A model generated the notes under the pieces. The model searched no databases and was not told the DNA's origin. It saw only the letters and a program-made list of their open reading frames with translations. A stretch of DNA of 11,984 nt from a bacterium (GTDB lineage Bacteria; Gemmatimonadota; Gemmatimonadetes; Gemmatimonadales; Gemmatimonadaceae). Position 1 is the first letter of the stretch. Each line of letters begins with the position of its first letter. The position numbers were made by a program, and so were the translations under genes. The DNA is taken from the NCBI GenBank assembly GCA_021802745.1, contig JAJZRK010000095.1, positions 1 to 11,984 of the forward strand. Reading direction: 5' to 3'. This document shows positions 1 to 8,759 of the stretch, one piece after another.

Positions 1-126
1 CGATCTGCCGAGCCGATCCTGTACAGCGCGATCTTCGCGTTCCTGCTCGGCTGGCGCGTCTGGCATGCACGGCGCGACACTTCAGTACATGCCGCCGCGC
101 CTCCACCCCGCTCCCGCACCGCGTGA
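1..126 (+). CDS. C-terminal end of an unidentified membrane protein (partial)
   Basis: Frame 1 is open from the window edge to a TGA at 124-126, giving 41 residues. They contain a hydrophobic run (ILYSAIFAFLLGW) followed by a basic stretch (R, HARR) and a Pro/Arg-rich tail. This is the usual pattern of a last transmembrane helix followed by a cytoplasmic positive tail. The other frames here read as Arg/Ser-rich sequence without protein character. Its end overlaps the start of the following methyltransferase by 38 bp if that gene starts at 89. The family cannot be named from so little sequence, and a spurious open frame in GC-rich DNA remains possible. Confidence 0.45.
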   Translation, partial: RSAEPILYSAIFAFLLGWRVWHARRDTSVHAAAPPPRSRTA

Positions 127-1261
127 CGCGCTGATCATCACTGCGCCGGGCCTCGAGCCGCTGGCGCGGCGGGAACTGGCGCTGCTCGACATCGCGGTCA
201 GCGGCGAGGAGCCGGGGGCGGTGATGGCGGCCCTCACCAGCCGCGACGTGATGCGCGCCAACCTGCACCTGCGCACGGCGAGCCGCGTCGTGCTGCGGCT
301 CGCCGAGTTCAAGGCGGTGTCGTTTGCCGATGTTGAACGGCACGCGAAGCGCGTACCGTGGGAGACGGTGGTGACTCCGGGGCGGCGCGTGCGGTTCCGC
401 GTGACGTGCCGGAAGTCGCGCCTGTACCACTCGGGGGCGGTGGCCCAGCGTCTGATGGAGGCGCTCGTGGGGCGTATGCCCGACGTCGCGGCGGCCGATG
501 CGGGGCACCACGACGACGAGGATGGCGGCGCCGAGCAGCTGTTCATCGTGCGCCTGTTCCGCGATCACCTGATGCTGAGCGCGGACACGTCGGGCGAGTT
601 GCTGCACCGGCGCGGCTACCGGCAGGCGACGGCGAAGGCGCCGCTGCGCGAGACGCTCGCGGCGGCGATGCTGCTCGGTGCCGGGTGGGACGGGAGCACG
701 CCGCTGGCCGATCCGATGTGCGGTTCCGGGACGATTCCGATCGAGGCGGCGATGATCGCCCGTCGCATGGCGCCCGGCCTGCGGCGGGCCTTCGCGTTTG
801 AACAGTGGCCGGACCACGACGCCAAGGCGTGGCGCGCGGTGCGGGCGGAAGCCTCGGCCAAGACGTTGACGACCGAGATTCCCGTCATCCAGGCGTCCGA
901 TCGCGACGCCGGCGCGGTGGCGGCAACGCTGGCGAACGCGGCGCGCGCGGGCGTGGCCGCCGACCTCGCCGTCACCCGGCAATCGCTGAGCGCGTTGCGC
1001 GTGCGCGGCAACGCCGGCCTGCTGGTCGTGAACCCGCCCTACGGCATTCGCGTCGGCGACAAGAAGCCGTTGCGCGATCTCTTCGCGCAGCTGGGCAACG
1101 TGGCGCGTGCGCAAGCCGCCGGCTGGCGCCTCGCGATGCTCAGCGCCGACCGCGACCTCGAACGGCAGGTGAGGATGGCATTCACCGAACAATGGAAATC
1201 CACGAACGGGGGGATCCCCGTGCGACTCGTCACGACGGAGGTTGCGGGCGATGGGCACTGA
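89..1261 (+). CDS. THUMP domain class I SAM-dependent RNA methyltransferase (RlmL/UPF0020-like)
   Basis: 390 residues. The N-terminal part (about 10-150) opens with the typical 'TAPGLEPLARREL' segment of THUMP-type enzymes, and THUMP is an RNA-binding fold. The C-terminal half is a Rossmann methyltransferase: motif I DPMCGSGT starts at D208 and binds S-adenosylmethionine, and motif IV NPPY is at 315-318. NPPY marks amino-methyltransferases acting on a base exocyclic amine. Family members such as RlmL and B. subtilis YpsC modify 23S rRNA guanine, so an rRNA m2G role is likely, but the exact target position cannot be read here. Length fits the short YpsC-like type, without the second methyltransferase domain of E. 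coli RlmL. The start is uncertain: ATG 89 is preferred because it reduces overlap with the upstream frame, and ATG 65 is in frame too. Neither has a clear Shine-Dalgarno site. The stop overlaps the next gene by 11 bp. Confidence 0.92.
   Translation: MPPRLHPAPAPRDALIITAPGLEPLARRELALLDIAVSGEEPGAVMAALTSRDVMRANLHLRTASRVVLRLAEFKAVSFADVERHAKRVPWETVVTPGRRVRFRVTCRKSRLYHSGAVAQRLMEALVGRMPDVAAADAGHHDDEDGGAEQLFIVRLFRDHLMLSADTSGELLHRRGYRQATAKAPLRETLAAAMLLGAGWDGSTPLADPMCGSGTIPIEAAMIARRMAPGLRRAFAFEQWPDHDAKAWRAVRAEASAKTLTTEIPVIQASDRDAGAVAATLANAARAGVAADLAVTRQSLSALRVRGNAGLLVVNPPYGIRVGDKKPLRDLFAQLGNVARAQAAGWRLAMLSADRDLERQVRMAFTEQWKSTNGGIPVRLVTTEVAGDGH
1237..1241 (+). promoter_or_regulatory. Ribosome binding site of the MOSC gene
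   Basis: A perfect GGAGG lies 9 bases before ATG 1251, inside the 3' end of the methyltransferase gene. It decides the start in favour of ATG 1251 over the in-frame TTG at 1242, which would sit directly on the site. Confidence 0.75.
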
Positions 1262-1724
1262 GCAGGGGGTGATCATCTCGATCAATGTCTCGCGCGGCGG
1301 CGTGCCAAAGTTGCCCGTGCCGTCGGCGCCGGTGAGCGCGTCGGGCCTCGAGGGCGACGGCCAGCGCGACCGGCGGCATCACGGCGGGCCTGATCGCGCG
1401 CTCTGCCTGTACGCCATGGAACGCATCGAGGCGCTGCAGCGCGAGGGACACGCGATTGCGGCCGGCACGACCGGCGAGAACCTCACCATCCGCGGCCTCG
1501 ACTGGGACGCGGTGGTCCCCGGCACGCGCCTGACCGCGGGCGGCGTGATCATCGAGGTCACCGCGTATGCGTCGCCGTGCGCGAGCATCCGGCCAAGCTT
1601 TGCGGGCGACGACTCCACGCGCATCTCACAGAAGGTGCACCCCGGGTGGAGCCGCGTGTACGCGAAGGTCGAGGGCGAAGGGGAGCTGCGTGTGGGCGAT
1701 GCCGTGACGGTCGTCACGGGATAG
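1251..1724 (+). CDS. MOSC domain-containing protein
   Basis: 157 residues forming a single MOSC domain (the C-terminal domain of molybdenum-cofactor sulfurases). Recognisable pieces in order are 'ISINVSRGGVPK' near the N-terminus, the 'GLEGD...HHGGPDRALCLYA' block, 'GENLTIRGLDW', 'VPGTRL' and the conserved cysteine at C110 in the 'ASPCASI' segment. In the family this cysteine is the proposed sulfur or substrate-handling residue. Stand-alone MOSC proteins of this size include YiiM, which reduces N-hydroxylated bases with a molybdenum cofactor; whether this one does the same cannot be judged from sequence alone. It is translated from an 11-bp overlap with the RNA methyltransferase gene, so the two are probably co-transcribed, without an obvious functional link. 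It ends 52 bp before a convergent gene. Confidence 0.92.
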   Translation: MGTEQGVIISINVSRGGVPKLPVPSAPVSASGLEGDGQRDRRHHGGPDRALCLYAMERIEALQREGHAIAAGTTGENLTIRGLDWDAVVPGTRLTAGGVIIEVTAYASPCASIRPSFAGDDSTRISQKVHPGWSRVYAKVEGEGELRVGDAVTVVTG

Positions 1725-1752
1725 CCCACAGCGCGTCGCCGGCACGCGCGAT

Positions 1753-1769
1753 GCGCACGCGCCGTGCGC
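1753..1769. terminator. Possible bidirectional terminator hairpin
   Basis: In the 52-bp gap between two convergent genes there is a perfect 6-bp GC stem: GCGCAC at 1753-1758, a 5-base loop, and GTGCGC at 1764-1769. No T-tract follows on either strand, so this is not a classical intrinsic terminator. Its position is what suggests a role for both transcripts. In such GC-rich DNA a short stem can also arise by chance. Confidence 0.3.
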
Positions 1770-1776
1770 CGCGCCG

Positions 1777-3075
1777 CTAGAACTCGACGCCCACGCCCAC
1801 GTTCAGGTGGTCGTTGGTCCACGACCGCGCCGGGTACGTCGTGGTCGTGCGGCGCCACTCGAAGCTCAGCACCAGCGGACCGCCGGGATGCGCGATGGCA
1901 TGCATTTCGCTCGTGACGTTCTTGAGCCTGCCCGTGGAGAGCAGGTCCGCGTCCTTGGGATCGTCGAACCCGTAGCCAGCGCCCACGAGCAGCCGGGCCG
2001 TCGGCTTCAGGTTCAACTGTCCCCAGCCTCCGCTGCCGCGCACGACCATGCCGCCCTTGCCGTAGAGCTGCGCGATCTGGCCGCCGCCGAGGACGCGCAT
2101 GCCGCGCCCGCTGAACGCCTCGCCGCGAAACTCGAGGCGCCGCCCGATGGGAATTCGCGCGTCGGCCGTGACGGCGCGATTCGCGAGCATCGAATCGCGG
2201 ACCACGGCCAGCCAGCCCTGATGGAAGCCGACGCCGACCTCCGCCTGCGATTCTTCGTTGCCCCACCTGAGGCGCACGCGTCCCTCGAGGAATGGGCGGC
2301 GTGAACGCTCGGCCGCGTCGAACTCGGTGTCAAAACTGCCCACCGGTTCGCCGGTCATCGGCGCGAGAATGGCGCCGGACACCCCGAGGCGCACGCGGCC
2401 GGCTCGCTCGAGCGTCAGCCGCGTCTGCGGCATCCAGTACCAGAGGTTGCCGGCGGCGGTGAAGTCAGGCGTGCCGACGCCAGCCAGCGAAACGGGGTTG
2501 AGGTTCGAGACGAGCGGCTGCTCCTGCCCGAGCAGGAGTTCGGCGTGCGGCCACGTGAGGATGGCGCGCGCGGTGCGCAGGCGAATCACCGGCATGGTGC
2601 GGCCCCCAAAGGTGGAGACCTGGCCGCCGAAGAAGTCCACGTCGAGGTCGCCAAGGAACTCCGCGCCGAGCACGCTCGGCGACGTGATCGCGAGGCCGAG
2701 CGTCGTCTGCCGCATCTCCATGCCAGCCCCTCCGTTGGCCGGGCCGCTCGCGGTGTCGGATCGCACCGTGGTGGGGACGTCGGAGTTGTTGGTGCGCCGC
2801 GTGTTGGCAAACGCACTCATCAGGATGCGGCCATTGAGCTCGAGGGACATGCCGGACTTCGACTTCACCGCCGACTCCCCCTGCGCCGCCAGCTGCTGCC
2901 GGAGCATCTCGATGGTCTCCTCGGCGCGTTCCAGACGCGCGCCCAGTGAGTCGAGGGCTGCCTTCGTGCTGTCAGGTTTCTGCCCCGCGGCCGTCGAGGA
3001 CAGGGCGGCAATCGCGAGCGCCGCGGCAGCGACCGGCCGCGACAGGGCGCTTGACCGAGGTGTTTGCAGTGTCAT
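1777..3075 (-). CDS. DcaP-like outer-membrane porin with N-terminal coiled coil
   Basis: 432 residues. A Sec signal peptide covers about residues 1-31 (basic N-terminus, Ala/Leu core, cleavage near 'STAAGQ'). A heptad-patterned, charged segment at about 37-66 ('LGARLERAEETIEMLRQQL') looks like a trimerising coiled coil. From about residue 76 ('LELNGRILMSAFANT') to the end the sequence alternates amphipathic strands and ends in phenylalanine (GVGVEF), the C-terminal signature recognised by BAM for barrel insertion. Coiled coil plus barrel is the layout of DcaP-type trimeric porins, which pass small organic anions; phosphate-selective-porin-like families are an alternative. Start ATG 3075 is chosen because the signal peptide begins there; the frame stays open upstream to 4092, but that part is Arg/His-rich antisense sequence over two real genes. 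Only a distant AGGGA precedes the start. Divergent from the copper protein gene. Confidence 0.8.
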   Translation of the reverse strand: MTLQTPRSSALSRPVAAAALAIAALSSTAAGQKPDSTKAALDSLGARLERAEETIEMLRQQLAAQGESAVKSKSGMSLELNGRILMSAFANTRRTNNSDVPTTVRSDTASGPANGGAGMEMRQTTLGLAITSPSVLGAEFLGDLDVDFFGGQVSTFGGRTMPVIRLRTARAILTWPHAELLLGQEQPLVSNLNPVSLAGVGTPDFTAAGNLWYWMPQTRLTLERAGRVRLGVSGAILAPMTGEPVGSFDTEFDAAERSRRPFLEGRVRLRWGNEESQAEVGVGFHQGWLAVVRDSMLANRAVTADARIPIGRRLEFRGEAFSGRGMRVLGGGQIAQLYGKGGMVVRGSGGWGQLNLKPTARLLVGAGYGFDDPKDADLLSTGRLKNVTSEMHAIAHPGGPLVLSFEWRRTTTTYPARSWTNDHLNVGVGVEF

Positions 3076-3078
3076 AAC
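3051..3078 (+). promoter_or_regulatory. Sigma70-like promoter for the cupredoxin-kinase operon
   Basis: TTGACC (3051-3056, five of six matches to TTGACA) is followed after 16 bases by CATAAC (3073-3078, four of six matches to TATAAT). A transcript would begin near 3085, about 24 bases before ATG 3109. The -10 element contains the complement of the start codon of the divergent porin gene (3073-3075), and the -35 element lies inside its coding sequence. Prediction by eye only. Confidence 0.45.
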
Positions 3079-3108
3079 GTGGCCGTGTCCCTTTTCGGTT
3101 CTGAAAGC

Positions 3109-3807
3109 ATGACGCCCCTCCCCCACCTCCGGCAATGCCTGCCGGCGCTTTGCCTCATCGCCACGGGCGCCCTGTCGCGCTCCCTGCCTGCGCAGGGCGC
3201 GGTGAGTGGACGCGTGGCCGTGACCGAGCGCCCCGGCGAGGTCACCGCTGACATCGGGAACACCGTGGTCTACCTGATCCCCACCGACGGCCGGACGCTG
3301 CGCACCGCGACCACCAAGGTGCCGATCGCGATGAACGGCAAGGAATTTCGTCCGCACGTGCGGGTGGTGACGCCCGGCAGTGCGGTGGAATACCCCAATC
3401 AGGACCCGTTCAGCCACAACATCTTCTCCACCGCGCCGGGAGCGGCGTTCGATCTTGGCACCTATCCCAACGGCGTGTCGCGGGCGGCGACTTTCCGGAA
3501 GGCGGGCGCGTTCCCGATCTACTGCAACATCCACTCCAAGATGACGGCGTATGTGGTGGTCCTTCCGACGCCGTACCACACCATGGCGGGGAACGACGGC
3601 CGGTGGACCATCAGCGGCGTGGCGGCCGGCAGCTACGCCGTGCACGTGTGGCACGAACGTGCCCCTGAGGTCGTGACGCCGGTGACGGTTCCGGCCGCGG
3701 GGCTCACCGATCTTGCCACGACGCTCGACGCACGGGGGTTCGTGGCGGCCGCGCACAAGAACAAGTTTGGCAAGGAATACACCAGCACCGGCAAGGACAG
3801 GTACTAG
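3109..3807 (+). CDS. Exported cupredoxin (plastocyanin-like copper protein), 'methylamine utilization protein'-like
   Basis: 232 residues. A Sec signal peptide covers about 1-26 (ending near 'SLPAQG'; no lipobox cysteine). The central domain is a cupredoxin fold: 'VEYPNQDPFSHNIFS' supplies His103, and 'FPIYCNIHSKM' supplies Cys139, His142 and Met145. This is a complete type 1 blue-copper ligand set (His, Cys, His, Met), which predicts periplasmic electron transfer or copper binding. After about residue 155 follows 'DGRWTISGVAAGSYAVHVWHE', typical of a small carboxypeptidase-regulatory-like beta-sandwich; this combination is often annotated as methylamine utilization protein, although no methylamine genes are present here. 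Start ATG 3109 is chosen because the signal peptide begins there; the in-frame ATG at 3064 would add 15 residues in front of it and overlap the divergent gene. Followed by a kinase gene after one base, so the two are surely one operon. Confidence 0.85.
   Translation: MTPLPHLRQCLPALCLIATGALSRSLPAQGAVSGRVAVTERPGEVTADIGNTVVYLIPTDGRTLRTATTKVPIAMNGKEFRPHVRVVTPGSAVEYPNQDPFSHNIFSTAPGAAFDLGTYPNGVSRAATFRKAGAFPIYCNIHSKMTAYVVVLPTPYHTMAGNDGRWTISGVAAGSYAVHVWHERAPEVVTPVTVPAAGLTDLATTLDARGFVAAAHKNKFGKEYTSTGKDRY
3793..3801 (+). promoter_or_regulatory. Ribosome binding site of the kinase gene
   Basis: AAGGACAGG lies 7 bases before the GTG at 3809, within the last codons of the copper-protein gene. It supports the GTG start over in-frame ATG 3713, which would overlap the upstream gene by 95 bp and add an Arg-rich non-membrane leader. 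Confidence 0.55.
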
Positions 3808-3808
3808 G

Positions 3809-5848
3809 GTGCTGCCGCTGTTTCTCACCCTGCAGCGCGGGTCGCTGACCTGGCGGATCTTCCTGTCCACGGCGGCCATCGTGACGGCGGTGCTGGCGGC
3901 CACGCTGGCGCTGACCGCTGTGGAAGCCGGCCGCACAGCCGACGCGGCCGTGGACCGGGCGCTGAAGGCCACGCGCGAGCAGGCATTGCAGATGCTGAGT
4001 TCGCGGGCCAGCACCCTGCAGGGCGGCGCCGAAGTGTTCGTGCAAAACCCGAATTTTCGCGCGCTCGTGCAGAAGCGCGACCTCAGCAGCATGCTCGATC
4101 AGTCGCAGGAAGCGGCGGCCCAGCTCGGCGCGCAGTGGACGCAGATCACCGACGCCGCCGGAATTCGCCTCGCCAAGAGCGACGATCCCGGCGCTCCGGC
4201 CGACACGCTGGCGGGCTCCGCGCTCATCCAGTCGGCCCTGCAGGGCGAGCCCGCCCACGGATTCATCGTCATGGGCGACTCCGTACTGGCGCAGGCGGTC
4301 ACGGTGCCCATCGTTGGCGCGGGCGCGATAGCCGGCGTGCTGATGGCCGTGACCCCCATTGATGCGGAGGTGGCGGGACTCATCCGCCGCAGCGCGCAGG
4401 GGGATGTGGACATCGCGTTCTTCGTCCTGCAGGAGTCCGGGACGGCTCGCCTCTTCGCCTCGACGCTCCGGCGCAACGACGAACTCGCGGCGCTCATTCG
4501 CGACCTTCCGCCGGCGCCGGATGCAGCGCCTGCTGACGACACGGCAGGGGCGAACGGTGTCGTGCGCACCAATCCAATGATCGCCGGCGAGCACTATGTG
4601 GCGATCGCCGAGCCGCTGCGGTCCGCGTCGGGCGCCCGCTACGGCGGCCTCGTCCTGCTTCGCAACCGCGATGTCGAGTTTGCCGCGTTCAATCGCCTGC
4701 GCAACACGATCCTGTTCGGCGGGCTGCTGGGGCTCCTTCTCGCCGCCATGGTGGCCGCGTCCATTGCCCGGCAGATCACGCGCCCCATCGGCGCGCTCGT
4801 CGAAGCCACGCGCCGGGCGGCCGACGGTGACTACGGCGCCGACATCACCGGGTCCGGCGCCGATGAAGTCGGCCGGCTGGCGGCGGCCTTCCGCGGGATG
4901 CTGCATGACCTCCGGGAGAAGCAGGCGATGGTCGAGTTTCTCTCGGGCGGTGCGCCGTCCGAGGCCATGACGGTGCAGCTCGGCCAGATGCGATCCTCCA
5001 TGCAGATCGCCGCGCGCGAGGCGGGCATCATGCCGGGCACGCGCTTTGCGGTCCGGTATGACGTGAAGGAAATCCTCGGCATCGGCGGGATGGGTTCGGT
5101 CTTCAAGGCGGTGGACACCGAACTCGGCGAGGTCATCGCGATCAAGACGCTGCGCCGCGATTTCGTGTCGGCCGACCCGTCGGCGCTGGAGCGCTTCAAG
5201 AGCGAGATCAAGCTGGCGCGCCGCATTTCGCACCGCAACGTCGTGCGCACGCACGATCTCGGCGAATACAGCGGCGTGTATTACATCACGATGGAGTACG
5301 TGGAGGGCCCGTCGCTCAAGCAGATCATTCGCGACCGCGGCCGGCTGCCGGTGGCGGTGACGCTGAACGTCGGCAAGCAGCTGTGCCGCGCGCTCGAGGT
5401 GGCGCATGAGCAGGGCGTCATCCACCGCGACATCAAGCCGGCCAACATGGTCGTCGAGGGCGACGGCGTGCTGAAGGTCATGGACTTCGGCATCGCGCGC
5501 CTGTCCACGACACAGAGCGGGATGACCCAGACGGGAATGCTGGTCGGCACCCCCGCGTACATGGCGCCCGAACAGCTCATGGGCCACGACATTGATGCGC
5601 GCGCCGACCTGTACGCCGCGGGATGCGTGCTGTACGAGTGCGTCACCGGCCACCCGCCGCACGAGGCGGAGTCGGCCATCACGCTCATCGCCAAGGTGTT
5701 TGAGGAGACGCCCCGGCGCCCGTCGGTGGAGAATGGCGAGGTGCCGGCGGCGCTCGACGATGTGATCATGCGCCTGCTGTCCGCCGAGCCGGGTGCCCGC
5801 CCCGGGAGTGCGCTCGAGCTGCACGACCTGCTGGCGGCCATCGGTTAG
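3809..5848 (+). CDS. Transmembrane Ser/Thr protein kinase with periplasmic sensor and HAMP domain
   Basis: 679 residues, GTG start. Domain order: TM1 about 15-36; an extracytoplasmic region of about 260 residues (37-298) resembling a double Cache sensor; TM2 about 300-321; a HAMP linker about 322-370 ('RQITRPIGALVEATRRAADGD'); a short helical linker; and a complete Hanks-type kinase domain from about 418 to the C-terminus. Kinase landmarks are all present: glycine loop GIGGMGSV from G424, ATP lysine K446 (AIKTL), catalytic D541 in HRDIKPAN, metal-binding D559 in DFG, and the activation/P+1 segment GTPAYMAPEQ. It should phosphorylate cytoplasmic proteins in response to a periplasmic signal. 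The topology is that of a chemoreceptor or sensor histidine kinase with the output replaced by a eukaryotic-like kinase; the common bacterial layout is kinase first, sensor last. It starts one base after the stop of the copper-protein gene, so that protein is the prime candidate for a signal partner. Confidence 0.93.
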   Translation: MLPLFLTLQRGSLTWRIFLSTAAIVTAVLAATLALTAVEAGRTADAAVDRALKATREQALQMLSSRASTLQGGAEVFVQNPNFRALVQKRDLSSMLDQSQEAAAQLGAQWTQITDAAGIRLAKSDDPGAPADTLAGSALIQSALQGEPAHGFIVMGDSVLAQAVTVPIVGAGAIAGVLMAVTPIDAEVAGLIRRSAQGDVDIAFFVLQESGTARLFASTLRRNDELAALIRDLPPAPDAAPADDTAGANGVVRTNPMIAGEHYVAIAEPLRSASGARYGGLVLLRNRDVEFAAFNRLRNTILFGGLLGLLLAAMVAASIARQITRPIGALVEATRRAADGDYGADITGSGADEVGRLAAAFRGMLHDLREKQAMVEFLSGGAPSEAMTVQLGQMRSSMQIAAREAGIMPGTRFAVRYDVKEILGIGGMGSVFKAVDTELGEVIAIKTLRRDFVSADPSALERFKSEIKLARRISHRNVVRTHDLGEYSGVYYITMEYVEGPSLKQIIRDRGRLPVAVTLNVGKQLCRALEVAHEQGVIHRDIKPANMVVEGDGVLKVMDFGIARLSTTQSGMTQTGMLVGTPAYMAPEQLMGHDIDARADLYAAGCVLYECVTGHPPHEAESAITLIAKVFEETPRRPSVENGEVPAALDDVIMRLLSAEPGARPGSALELHDLLAAIG

Positions 5849-5930
5849 CCGATCCTGCGGGCCGGCAGCTCTCCGCGCGCCGCGTCGTTCCGGGAGGTGT
5901 ACGATGCTCTCGGATCGTCCCTGACCTGAT

Positions 5931-5945
5931 TAGATTTCTCCTCCT
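5931..5945 (+). promoter_or_regulatory. Possible -10 element and SD-less leader of the OGDH E1 gene
   Basis: The 97 bp between the kinase stop and ATG 5946 contain an AT-richer island ending in TAGATTTC. TAGATT matches four of six bases of a sigma70 -10 box; the string also resembles the TAnnTTTG element described for Bacteroidetes, with one mismatch. No -35 box is evident at the right distance. Transcription would begin within a few bases of the ATG. The bases just before the ATG are pyrimidine-rich (CTCCTCCT) and cannot pair with the 16S anti-SD, so a leaderless or short-leader mRNA is plausible. A weak 5-bp stem (ACGAT/ATCGT at 5901-5918) lies upstream. Nothing else is seen in this gap. 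Confidence 0.25.
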
Positions 5946-8735
<2,790 letters not shown>

Positions 8736-8747
8736 CTGGAGCCCTTT

Positions 8748-8753
8748 GGAGGA
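8748..8753 (+). promoter_or_regulatory. Ribosome binding site of the LmbE-family gene
   Basis: GGAGGA with 6 bases before ATG 8760, in the 24-bp gap after sucA. It is the strongest Shine-Dalgarno site in the window, and fixes the start at 8760 rather than the ATG two codons later. Confidence 0.75.
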
Positions 8754-8759
8754 AACCGC

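Noticed and set aside
3107..3134. Minus-strand promoter for the porin (TTGCCG ... CATGCT)
   Set aside because: Four and three matches of six with an 18-base spacer; not above chance, although the porin promoter must lie in this area.
3713..3808. ATG 3713 as start of the kinase
   Set aside because: It would overlap the copper-protein gene by 95 bp and add an Arg/Pro-rich leader before TM1. GTG 3809 has AAGGACAGG at good distance.
3076..4092. Upstream extension of the porin frame to 4092
   Set aside because: The added residues are Arg/His-rich antisense of the cupredoxin and kinase genes, and would bury the signal peptide that begins at 3075.
3704..5824. 706-codon open frame on the minus strand across the kinase gene
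   Set aside because: It mirrors the kinase codons, with an Arg/His/Asp-rich composition and no family resemblance; the kinase on the other strand has every catalytic motif.
5901..5918. ACGAT/ATCGT stem in the gap before sucA as a terminator or operator
   Set aside because: Only five base pairs with an eight-base loop and no T-tract; too weak to call.
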